Source of the DNA: Phycisphaerales bacterium
Lineage (GTDB): Bacteria; Planctomycetota; Phycisphaerae; Phycisphaerales; UBA1924
Length of the DNA: 5,579 nucleotides
Direction: 5' to 3'
NCBI GenBank assembly: GCA_029260415.1
Contig: JAJDDH010000335.1
Coordinates: forward strand, 1-5,579
The notes beneath the pieces were generated by a model that saw nothing but the letters and a program-made list of their open reading frames with translations, ran no database searches and had not been told where the DNA came from. Shown here one piece after another: positions 1 through 5,579 of this stretch (positions within the stretch are counted from its first letter, which is position 1; the number at the start of each line of letters is the position of its first letter). Both the position numbers and the translations under genes were made by a program.

Positions 1-17
1 GAACCAGGGCTCTAGCC

Positions 18-494
18 TCAATACCTGAGCACGTAGAACCACTCGCCCAGCTTCACCTGCAGATGCCCGCTGGTGCGCACGCCGTCGTCGAAGCGCGCGT
101 CGAGCTGGTCGAAGACCTCAAGCCCCGCCGTGGGCTGGTAGATGCCCAGCCCGACCGCGAAGCCATACCCGGTGGACCAGTCGTACCACCCCCCGAACGG
201 GGTGAGCTTCTCGAACTCGGTCTCGTTGAGGAACTCCTCCATCCCGGGGGGGACGTTTCCCGCGTAGTCGTCCGCGGGCCACTCGCCGTACACGGCGTGA
301 TACCCCTCGAACGCCAGCGCGAGACGTCGGTAGTTCTCGTACCCCGCGGCCAGGCGCGCGTTTTCCGCCGCGGCGACCCCGCGCGGCATCGCGATCGCGG
401 CGAGCAGGCCGAGAATGATCACCACCATCACCAGCTCGATTAGTGAAAAGCCGCGTCGCACACCCTTCTGATCGGGGCCCGAGCGACGGGGCAT
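18..494 (-). CDS. Prepilin-type N-terminal cleavage/methylation protein (pseudopilin-like)
   Basis: Predicted 158-residue pseudopilin, exported through the inner membrane, trimmed and N-methylated by a prepilin peptidase, and assembled into a type II secretion or type IV pilus-like filament. The class III signal is seen directly: a basic leader (MPRRSGPDQKGVRRG, residues 1-15), cleavage expected between G15 and F16, then FSLIELVMVVIILGLLAAIA, with Glu20 as the canonical Glu5 of the mature protein. The hydrophobic helix runs to about residue 35. The mature domain has an amphipathic helix (about 45-70) and an aromatic, Gly-rich C-terminal part (LTPFGGWYDWSTGYG) ending in FYVLRY, as in small GspG/GspH-like minor pseudopilins. 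The ATG at 492-494 was chosen because it gives a normal-length leader. The frame stays open upstream to an ATG at 663-665, but that would add 57 residues of Arg/Gly-rich sequence ahead of the signal. No secretion ATPase or platform gene is visible, so the partner system is unknown. Family assignment is firm; exact role is not. Confidence 0.88.
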   Translation of the reverse strand: MPRRSGPDQKGVRRGFSLIELVMVVIILGLLAAIAMPRGVAAAENARLAAGYENYRRLALAFEGYHAVYGEWPADDYAGNVPPGMEEFLNETEFEKLTPFGGWYDWSTGYGFAVGLGIYQPTAGLEVFDQLDARFDDGVRTSGHLQVKLGEWFYVLRY

Positions 495-580
495 CACCTG
501 TTGATGACACTGCCAGCAAACAAGGCAAGCGACCCGCCCAGCAGCCCCACCACGACGAACGGCCCCCAGTCCGAAAACAC
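494..580 (-). CDS. Possible small hydrophobic membrane peptide, coupled to the prepilin
   Basis: Speculative 28-codon ORF starting at GTG (578-580) and ending in TGA (494-496), whose last base is the first base of the prepilin ATG (a TGATG junction typical of translational coupling). The peptide begins VFSDWGPF, continues with one membrane-like stretch (VVVGLLGGSLALFAG) and ends SVINR. Of 28 codons, 23 end in G or C, compatible with coding in this genome, and the other two minus-strand frames here read as Arg/Gly- or Cys-rich non-protein-like sequence. A purine-rich tract (GGGGGGAAGG on the minus strand) lies about 13 bases before the GTG, a little far for a ribosome site. The frame stays open further upstream, and an in-frame GTG nine codons earlier would give 37 residues. 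No family is recognised. It could equally be a chance ORF in the prepilin leader region. Confidence 0.3.
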   Translation of the reverse strand: MFSDWGPFVVVGLLGGSLALFAGSVINR

Positions 581-621
581 GCCCCCGATCCGGCCTTCCC
601 CCCACACGGATACAGTCCGCC
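495..621. promoter_or_regulatory. Divergent spacer between prepilin and thioesterase
   Basis: This 127-bp spacer (only 41 bp if the mini-ORF at 494-580 is real) must hold the promoters for the leftward prepilin and the rightward thioesterase. I see no convincing -35/-10 pair. The nearest candidate for the thioesterase is TACAGT at 611-616, within CGGATAC AGTCC, but it is only five bases before the ATG and lacks a recognisable -35, so it would imply a leaderless or nearly leaderless transcript. No strong Shine-Dalgarno sequence precedes either gene. No tRNA or terminator-like hairpin was seen. Confidence 0.3.
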
Positions 622-1077
622 ATGCCCGCCCAGCCAAGCTCACCCGTCCCCACCCGCGGCGCCATGCGCCTGCGCGTCCGCTACGCCGAGTGCGACCCGT
701 TCGGTGTCGCGCACCACTCGTCGTATGTCCCCTGGCTCGAGGAAGGACGCACCGAGCTGCTCCGCACCACGGGCGTCACCTACGCCCAGCTCGAGCGGGA
801 GGGCGTCTTCCTCGTCATCACCAAGCTCGAGCTCAAGTACCGACGCCCCGTCCGCTACGACGACCTGGTCGAGATCCGCTCGCATGTCGTCGGCGGCTCC
901 CGCATCAAGATCCGCCATACCTATGAGGTCGCGCTCGTCGAGCGCCTGGGCGCCGCCCCCGACCCGAGCGATCCCGCGATCCCCAGCGACGGCGTGTGCG
1001 CCATCGCCAGCAGCGAGCTGGCCTGCGTGGACCAGAACGGGCGCCCGCGGGCGCTGCCGGGCTGGCTCGCGAGCTAG
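622..1077 (+). CDS. Acyl-CoA thioesterase, 4-hydroxybenzoyl-CoA thioesterase/YbgC-like hotdog fold
   Basis: Predicted 151-residue cytoplasmic thioesterase hydrolysing an acyl-CoA or acyl-ACP to the free acid and thiol; the natural substrate cannot be told from sequence. The hallmark strand-turn-helix is present: VRYAECDPFGVAHHSSYVPW at about residues 19-38, with Asp25 in the place of the catalytic Asp of 4-hydroxybenzoyl-CoA thioesterases and a following His pair (31-32) where YbgC-type enzymes often carry HxxY. The long hotdog helix (LEEGRTELLR) and the strands LELKYRRPVRYDDLVEIRS and RIKIRHTYEV follow in family order, and the last strand is IASSELACVDQNGRPRALP. An extra Pro/Asp-rich loop (about 109-124) sits between the last two strands. 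Length is close to the usual 130-150. An alternative ATG at 664-666 (MRLRVRY) gives 137 residues and starts just before the first conserved strand, so the first 14 Pro/Ser-rich residues are uncertain. The gene diverges from the prepilin and converges on radA with a 4-bp overlap, so it is probably monocistronic. Confidence 0.87.
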   Translation: MPAQPSSPVPTRGAMRLRVRYAECDPFGVAHHSSYVPWLEEGRTELLRTTGVTYAQLEREGVFLVITKLELKYRRPVRYDDLVEIRSHVVGGSRIKIRHTYEVALVERLGAAPDPSDPAIPSDGVCAIASSELACVDQNGRPRALPGWLAS

Positions 1078-1078
1078 C
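1061..1078. repeat. Inverted repeat carrying the stop codons of both convergent genes
   Basis: GCTGGCTCGCGAGCTAGC is an 18-bp near-perfect inverted repeat with a single G/T mismatch, which would be a G-U pair in the plus-strand transcript. Its core GCTCGCGAGC (1065-1074) is a perfect palindrome and its right end GCTAGC (1073-1078) is another. CTAG at 1074-1077 supplies the TAG of the thioesterase (1075-1077) and the TAG of radA (1074-1076 on the minus strand). Another perfect 14-bp palindrome, GCGCCCGCGGGCGC, lies just upstream at 1041-1054 inside the thioesterase. A hairpin could help end transcription, but no T-tract follows on either strand, so a classical intrinsic terminator is not supported. 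Confidence 0.45.
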
Positions 1079-2525
1079 GCATCTGCTCGATCGCGGAGCC
1101 CACGCTCTTGACCGGGATCAGCTCGATGCCCTTGACCTTGACCGCCTTGTTCTCGCGCGGGGTGATCGCGTGGGTGTACCCCAGGCGCGCCGCCTCGCGC
1201 AGGCGGTTCTCCAGCTGCGCCACCGGGCGGACCTCGCCCCCGAGCCCCACCTCCCCCACGGCGCACGTCGTGGGCGCCAGGGCCCGCTTGTAGTGCGCCC
1301 CCGCGATCGCCAGCAGCAGCGCCAGGTCCGACGCGGGCTCGGCCACGCGGATCCCGCCCACCGTGCTCGTGAACACGTCCCGGTCCGCCAGGCGCAGCCC
1401 GCCGTGCTGTTCCAGAACCGCGATGAGCATCGCCAGGCGGTTGCTGTCCAGCCCGCTGCTCTTGCGTTTGGCGCTGCCCACGAACCCGGTCGCGGTCAGC
1501 GCCTGCAGCTCGACGAGCACGCAGCGTGACCCGTGCATGACCGGGCACACCACGGCCCCGGGCCTGGGCTCGCTCTCGCGCAGGGCCGCGACGCTGGCGC
1601 CCTCGGGCGACTCTGCCAGACCCGCGCCCGTCATCTCGAAGATGCCCAGCTCCTGCGTCGTCCCGAACCGGTTCTTGATGGCGCGCACGATCCGGCCCGA
1701 GTGGAACCGGTCGCCCTCGAAGTACAGCACCGCGTCAACCAGATGCTCTAAGAGCCGCGGCCCGGCCAGCTGCCCGTCCTTGGTCACGTGCCCCACCAGC
1801 ACGACCGCGATCCCGCTCGCCTTGGCCAGGTACACCAGCTCGGCGCAGCAGCGGCGCAGCTGTGAGATGCTCCCGGGCGAGGCGTCCAGGTCCGCCTTGT
1901 AGATCATCTGCACCGAGTCGATGATCAGCACGTCGGGCATGACCTTGCGGGTTTGTTCCAGGATGCGCGCCAGGTTGGTATCGGCCAGCACGAACAGGCG
2001 CTCGCTGTCGCCAACACCGAGGCGGCGCGCGCGCGAGCGCACCTGCTCGCCCGACTCCTCGCTCGAGACGTACAGCACGCGCCCGGACCAGCTCTCGCTC
2101 GCGCCGTCGGGGTGGACCGCCTCGCTCCACGCCCCCGCGGCCTGCAGCAGCAGCGTGCTCTTGCCGATCCCGGGCTCGCCCCCGACCAGCACCGCCGAGC
2201 CGGGCACGATCCCCCGCCGCAACCGCCCGGAGGCGTCCTGCGTAGCGCCCAGCACCCGGTCGAGCTCGCCGATGCCCGTTGCCAGGCGATCGACCGACGC
2301 CCCGCCCTCGATCGACGCGATCGGCACGGCCCCGGGCGACCCGGACGACGACGCCCCCCCGGACCACCCCTCGACGAGCCCGCGCTGCGGGTCACGCGAC
2401 GCCGACGAATCGTCGCCCTGCTCCTCCAGGGAGTCCCAGGCCTCGCAATCCGGGCATTTGCCGAACCAGCGGGACTGGGAGGCGCCGCACGAACGACAGA
2501 CAAACCGTGTTCTGACTTTGGCCAT
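1074..2525 (-). CDS. radA: DNA repair/recombination protein RadA (Sms)
   Basis: A 483-residue RadA, a RecA-like DnaB-type hexameric ATPase that drives branch migration and processes recombination intermediates with RecA in the cytoplasm. Everything expected is present. The N-terminal zinc finger has Cys10, Cys13, Cys24 and Cys27 (FVCRSCG and KCPDCEAW). Walker A is GGEPGIGKST (115-124), Walker B is VLIIDSVQ (199-206), GHVTKDG is at 245-251 and the RadA-specific KNRFG motif is at 284-288. The C-terminal Lon-like domain runs from about 355 to 475 (FTSTVGGIRV, GEVGLGGEVRPV, NRLREAARLGYTHAI). The protein is slightly longer than the usual 450-460 residues because of a Ser/Gly-rich linker after the zinc finger (about 35-68) and small insertions before and after Walker A. 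The start at 2523-2525 gives the canonical MAKVRTRFVC opening. The frame stays open far upstream, including an ATG at 2604-2606, but that extension has no RadA features. No Shine-Dalgarno sequence precedes the start. The gene converges on the thioesterase and is divergent from the large gene at 2694. Confidence 0.98.
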   Translation of the reverse strand: MAKVRTRFVCRSCGASQSRWFGKCPDCEAWDSLEEQGDDSSASRDPQRGLVEGWSGGASSSGSPGAVPIASIEGGASVDRLATGIGELDRVLGATQDASGRLRRGIVPGSAVLVGGEPGIGKSTLLLQAAGAWSEAVHPDGASESWSGRVLYVSSEESGEQVRSRARRLGVGDSERLFVLADTNLARILEQTRKVMPDVLIIDSVQMIYKADLDASPGSISQLRRCCAELVYLAKASGIAVVLVGHVTKDGQLAGPRLLEHLVDAVLYFEGDRFHSGRIVRAIKNRFGTTQELGIFEMTGAGLAESPEGASVAALRESEPRPGAVVCPVMHGSRCVLVELQALTATGFVGSAKRKSSGLDSNRLAMLIAVLEQHGGLRLADRDVFTSTVGGIRVAEPASDLALLLAIAGAHYKRALAPTTCAVGEVGLGGEVRPVAQLENRLREAARLGYTHAITPRENKAVKVKGIELIPVKSVGSAIEQMR

Positions 2526-2693
2526 GTGGAGCGCCGGAATGGACAGTTCTGGAAGAGAACCGCCCCGAGGTAAGTGTGTGCTGACTGACAACGCCCGCTG
2601 GCGCATCTGGGTTCTCGACAGAGGCGGCCCGTGCCGACCGATGCGGATACCATCGTGACCCGAATCGGACCGCCGCAGACCTGCTCCTAGATT
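2526..2693. promoter_or_regulatory. Divergent spacer between radA and the AsmA-like gene
   Basis: This 168-bp spacer is less GC-rich than the flanking genes and should hold promoters for both. On the radA strand a TTGTCA hexamer is visible (complement of about 2580-2585) but no good -10 follows at normal distance. On the plus strand TCGACA (2615-2620) and TACCAT (2648-2653) look faintly like -35 and -10 elements but are 27 bp apart, too far for a sigma-70-type promoter. No ribosome site precedes either gene. No tRNA-like or riboswitch-like fold was recognised. Promoter placement is therefore unresolved. Confidence 0.35.
2639..2655. repeat. Short inverted repeat in the divergent spacer, possible operator
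   Basis: CGATG CGGATAC CATCG forms perfect 5-bp arms around a 7-base centre, about 40 bp before the start of the AsmA-like gene and about 115 bp before radA. The position suits a regulator-binding site, but arms this short occur by chance and no regulator is encoded nearby. The central CGGATAC also occurs at 607-613 ahead of the thioesterase. Confidence 0.2.
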
Positions 2694-5579
2694 ATGGCGA
2701 CCGGCACACCCACGCTCAATCCCGCCCCGAAGAAGCGTCGCCGCCTGCGGCGTTCTGTCGTGGTGCGCGCCGTGGCGCTGGTGATCGGCATGGGCGCGAT
2801 CGCGCTGATCATCTTCGCGCGCTCGGGCGTGGCGCGTCACTCCGTGCTCCCCCGCATCTCGTCGATGATCAACGCGGAGGTCGACGCCGAGCGGGTCGTG
2901 ATCGCCTCGGACGGCAGCATCGTCCTCCGGCGCGCCCAGTTCCGGGTCCGCGACGAGACGGGCGTGGGCGCCACCTTCTTCCGCGTCGAGAAGGCCCGCA
3001 TCTGGGTCAACTGGCTCAGCGCCGTCGGAGGCGAGGGTCGCGTCACCCGCGTCGAGCTCGACGGGCCCCACCTGCGCGTGAGCCAGTCGATCGACACCGG
3101 GCGCCTCAACATCGCCGACGTCTCCCTGCTCGGGCTCGGCGGCGACGAGTCCGACGCCTCCTTCGCCCTGCCCACCCTCGTCGCCAGCAACGGCATGATC
3201 GAGCTGGGCGAGCACGACGCCCGCGGCTACTCCACCCTCACCACCGTCCCCTTCACCGGCTCGCTCGAGCCCCGCCTCGAGGGCGACCGCCCGGGCTACT
3301 CCTTCCACATCCGCCAGCTCATCCCCGACCCGGACCCCGAGCGCCGACCGATCGCCCTGGCCGGGCGCATCGACGAGAAGGGCATCACCCTCCAGCTCGA
3401 CGGCGTGGACCTCAAGGACTGGACCGCCGACGTCATCCCCACCCGCTACCGCGACATCTACCGGCGCGCCAACCTCGAGGGGCGCGTCCGCCCCACCACC
3501 TTCACCATGTCCAGCGACGGCTCGCTGAGCGTCCGCCTCTCGCTTGAGGGCGTGGGCCTGAACCTGCCCTTCGACAAGAACGGCAACCTCACGCCCGACG
3601 GCCCGCTCGTCCGCATGACCGACACCTCGGGGTGGGTCACCTTCGAGAACGACAGGATCAAGAGCGAGCTCCGCGGCGTGCTCGACACCCTCGAGTACGT
3701 CGTCCGCCTGGAGTACCTCGGCTCCAGCCTCGACAGCGCCTTCGTGTGCGTCCTCGAGACGCAGTTCCGCCTCGAGGAAGACATGGACGTGCTCATCCTC
3801 GCCCCCGACGCGGTCATCGACAAGCTCGACATGTTCTCCCGCCCGACCGCTGACGTCTCGGCCATGATCGACGTCACGCGCAACGAGCCCCGCGACGGCG
3901 AGCCCATGCCCCTCGAGATCCGGGGCCAGGTCGAGATCAGCAACGGCGTCGCCGCCTTCACCGGGTTCCCCTACCGGTTCGAGAACCTCTCCGGACGCGT
4001 CACCTTCGACCGCGAGACGCTCGAGCTGGTCTCGGTCATGGGCACGGCCCCATCGGGCGCCCAGCTCACCGCCTCGGGCGTCATCCCCCTCGGACCGACC
4101 GGCAACGACCTGGTGATCGACATCGCCGCTAACGACGTGCCCGTGGACTCCGCCCTGCGTGACGCGCTCAACGAGGAACGCCTCGAGCTGCTCGACACCC
4201 TCTTCAGCGTCCAGCGCTACACCGAGCTGCTCTCCTCAGACCTGCTCAGCCCACCCGGCGTCGTCGCCCTCTCGGACGACCCGCCCGAGTTCGAGTTCGG
4301 GGGCGTCTGCGACGTCTCCGTCCAGCTGCGCCGACCGCCTGGCGAGGGGCACGAGTGGACCAAGCGGATCAACGTCGAGCTGGCCCGCGCGGGCATGATC
4401 CCCAAGCAGTTCCCCCTCCCGCTCATCGCCGAGGACGTCCGCCTCGAGATCACCGACGAGCGCGCCCTGCTCACGGGCGGGAGCTACCGCCCGCTGCGCG
4501 GCGGCTCCGCGACCATCGAGGCCGAGATCGTGGTCAACGAGGCGGGCGAATCCGAGCCCGTCGTCGTCATCGAGAGCCAGGACGTCCCGATCGACGACCT
4601 GCTGCTCAACGCGATCCCGGGCTACCGCTCGACGGACGGCACGCTGGGCGCCGTCATCGGCGATGCCGGCTCCCTCCGCGACCTGCTCGACCGCCTCCGC
4701 CTCGCGGGGCGGGTGGACTGCCGCGTCGATCTGGAGAACCGCGAGGACGGGCGCCTGGGCTACGACGTGGAGACCTCGGTCTACGGCGTCAGCGCCAGCC
4801 CGGTCCTGTACGACGACTCGATCCCCGAGCTCGCCCTCGAGGATCTCGTCGGCTCCATCTATGTCCGCGAGGACATCATCGTCGTTGATCTCGAGGCCCA
4901 GGGCGTGCCCGCGGGCGCCTCGCCGGGCGACCGACCCGCAATCCCCGTCAAGCTCTTCAGCCAGATCGACGCACCCGCGGGCGCCCGCTGGGGCGACGAA
5001 TCGGGCATGGGCGGCGGCGCCCCGATCTACGCCGAGGCGAAGATCGACCGGCTCAACCCGGACGTGCCGCTGGAGCACTTCGTCGCGGTCTTCTCGCAGG
5101 ACGCCGCGGGCGCCCTGGCCAAGCTCAACCAGACGCACAAACCCAGGGGCGAGGTCGATGTCCGTGCCCGCGTGGTGGGTGTTCTGGGCGAGCGCATCCG
5201 CCCCGAGCTGACCCTCGAGAAACTCGACGAGCTCACGCTCAGCGTGATGGGCCGCCCCGTGCGCCTGCGCGACGGGACGGGGCGCGTCCGCATCGACGCG
5301 GGGCAGGAGCCGGCGCTCATGGCCGACTCGTTCGGCGCCTCGCTCGAGCTCGACGGGCACACCGGGGGCACGATCTCCATCAACGGACGCCTCCCCCTGC
5401 TCACCGACGACGACCCTCGCGACCGCCCGATCGAGGGCCAGATGACCCTGCGCGTCGACACCCGCATCGAGTCCGCCCTGACCCGCGGCGTGCTGGGCGA
5501 CGCGTTCGGCGACAGCCTCGCCTCGATCTACGACAAACACCAGCCCATGGGCTCGTACGCCGCCATCATGGAGGTCTCA
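2694..5579 (+). CDS. Large AsmA/TamB-like envelope protein, partial (3' end beyond the window)
   Basis: The frame is open from ATG at 2694 to the window edge, 962 codons without a stop. The start is well fixed: an in-frame TAG lies at 2688-2690, two codons before the ATG. A basic patch (KKRRRLRR, residues 13-20) precedes one membrane helix (about 21-43, VVVRAVALVIGMGAIALIIF), predicting an N-in inner-membrane anchor with the rest outside the cytoplasm. Residues 99-145 resemble the AsmA N-terminal module: strands ending in VELDGPHLRVSQ, then GRLNIADVSL. At least five later stretches share the AsmA pattern of a short G-x-hydrophobic strand, a second strand and an amphipathic strand: about 313-330 (GWVTF), 429-460 (FENLSGRVTFD), 579-605 (AEDVRLEI), 715-735 (LEDLVGSIYV) and 860-890 (DGTGRVRID). 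AsmA-family proteins form long beta grooves that carry lipids between membranes or support outer-membrane assembly. That role here is inference, as I recognise no close named homologue. Very few Cys. No Shine-Dalgarno sequence. The gene is divergent from radA. The family call is moderate; that the frame is coding is near certain. Confidence 0.8.
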   Translation, partial: MATGTPTLNPAPKKRRRLRRSVVVRAVALVIGMGAIALIIFARSGVARHSVLPRISSMINAEVDAERVVIASDGSIVLRRAQFRVRDETGVGATFFRVEKARIWVNWLSAVGGEGRVTRVELDGPHLRVSQSIDTGRLNIADVSLLGLGGDESDASFALPTLVASNGMIELGEHDARGYSTLTTVPFTGSLEPRLEGDRPGYSFHIRQLIPDPDPERRPIALAGRIDEKGITLQLDGVDLKDWTADVIPTRYRDIYRRANLEGRVRPTTFTMSSDGSLSVRLSLEGVGLNLPFDKNGNLTPDGPLVRMTDTSGWVTFENDRIKSELRGVLDTLEYVVRLEYLGSSLDSAFVCVLETQFRLEEDMDVLILAPDAVIDKLDMFSRPTADVSAMIDVTRNEPRDGEPMPLEIRGQVEISNGVAAFTGFPYRFENLSGRVTFDRETLELVSVMGTAPSGAQLTASGVIPLGPTGNDLVIDIAANDVPVDSALRDALNEERLELLDTLFSVQRYTELLSSDLLSPPGVVALSDDPPEFEFGGVCDVSVQLRRPPGEGHEWTKRINVELARAGMIPKQFPLPLIAEDVRLEITDERALLTGGSYRPLRGGSATIEAEIVVNEAGESEPVVVIESQDVPIDDLLLNAIPGYRSTDGTLGAVIGDAGSLRDLLDRLRLAGRVDCRVDLENREDGRLGYDVETSVYGVSASPVLYDDSIPELALEDLVGSIYVREDIIVVDLEAQGVPAGASPGDRPAIPVKLFSQIDAPAGARWGDESGMGGGAPIYAEAKIDRLNPDVPLEHFVAVFSQDAAGALAKLNQTHKPRGEVDVRARVVGVLGERIRPELTLEKLDELTLSVMGRPVRLRDGTGRVRIDAGQEPALMADSFGASLELDGHTGGTISINGRLPLLTDDDPRDRPIEGQMTLRVDTRIESALTRGVLGDAFGDSLASIYDKHQPMGSYAAIMEVS

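Noticed and set aside
1041..1054. The perfect palindrome GCGCCCGCGGGCGC as an intrinsic terminator.
   Set aside because: It lies inside the thioesterase coding region with no loop and no T-tract, and GC-only palindromes are expected at this base composition.
443..1111. A 222-codon plus-strand frame overlapping the prepilin and thioesterase, and another at 501-926.
   Set aside because: Translations are Pro/Ser/Arg low-complexity; the thioesterase frame at 622-1077 carries the conserved family motifs.
640..1548. A 302-codon minus-strand frame spanning thioesterase and the 3' end of radA.
   Set aside because: Gly/Ala/Arg-rich shadow of two firmly identified genes; no motif of its own.
2526..3308. 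An N-terminal extension of radA: the same minus-strand frame stays open 261 codons upstream to an ATG at 3306-3308.
   Set aside because: The extension crosses the divergent spacer and lies antisense to the AsmA-like gene, reads as Asp/Gly/Ala/Arg-rich sequence, and RadA proteins start directly before the zinc finger as at 2525.
3458..3961. A 167-codon minus-strand open frame, with similar ones at 2837-3196 and 3971-4198.
   Set aside because: Ser/Arg-rich translations antisense to the AsmA-like gene, with no recognisable motif or start context.
4236..5540. A 434-codon minus-strand open frame.
   Set aside because: It is antisense to the plus-strand AsmA-like gene, and its product is a repetitive Asp/Val/Ala/Arg-rich sequence without domain, as expected opposite a gene with strong G/C third positions.
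1..5579. CRISPR array, transposon ends, tRNA or toxin-antitoxin pair.
   Set aside because: No direct-repeat series, transposase motif, cloverleaf-like segment or paired small genes with known motifs were found on reading both strands.

Overview
The window is uniformly GC-rich (roughly 70% by eye), with strong G/C preference at third codon positions and long antisense reading frames, as expected at this base composition. A prepilin-type protein, a large AsmA-like envelope protein and the lack of clear Shine-Dalgarno sequences together suggest a Planctomycetota-type genome, perhaps Phycisphaerae. That assignment is inference; no rRNA or other phylogenetic marker is present. No mobile element, CRISPR array, tRNA or rRNA was seen.

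Layout from left to right. (1) At 18-494 on the minus strand is a small prepilin/pseudopilin-like protein with a textbook class III signal. Directly upstream, ending in a TGATG overlap with its start, is a possible 28-codon hydrophobic mini-ORF (494-580, minus). (2) At 622-1077 on the plus strand is a hotdog-fold acyl-CoA thioesterase of the 4-hydroxybenzoyl-CoA thioesterase/YbgC type, divergent from the prepilin. (3) At 1074-2525 on the minus strand is radA (sms), complete with all hallmark motifs. It converges on the thioesterase, and both genes use TAG stops lying inside one CTAG. (4) A 168-bp divergent spacer (2526-2693) separates radA from (5) a large plus-strand gene that starts at 2694 and is still open at the right edge (at least 962 codons). 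It has an N-terminal membrane anchor followed by AsmA/TamB-like beta-rich repeats.

The genes do not form one pathway. RadA is a housekeeping recombination factor, the thioesterase probably acts in acyl-CoA metabolism, the prepilin belongs to a type II secretion or type IV pilus-like apparatus, and the large protein is probably an envelope protein. Transcription units are single or paired genes in divergent and convergent arrangement, not one operon. I see no clear new multi-gene system. The points most worth following up are the truncated AsmA-like giant, the candidate coupled mini-ORF before the prepilin, and the shared palindromic stop region.
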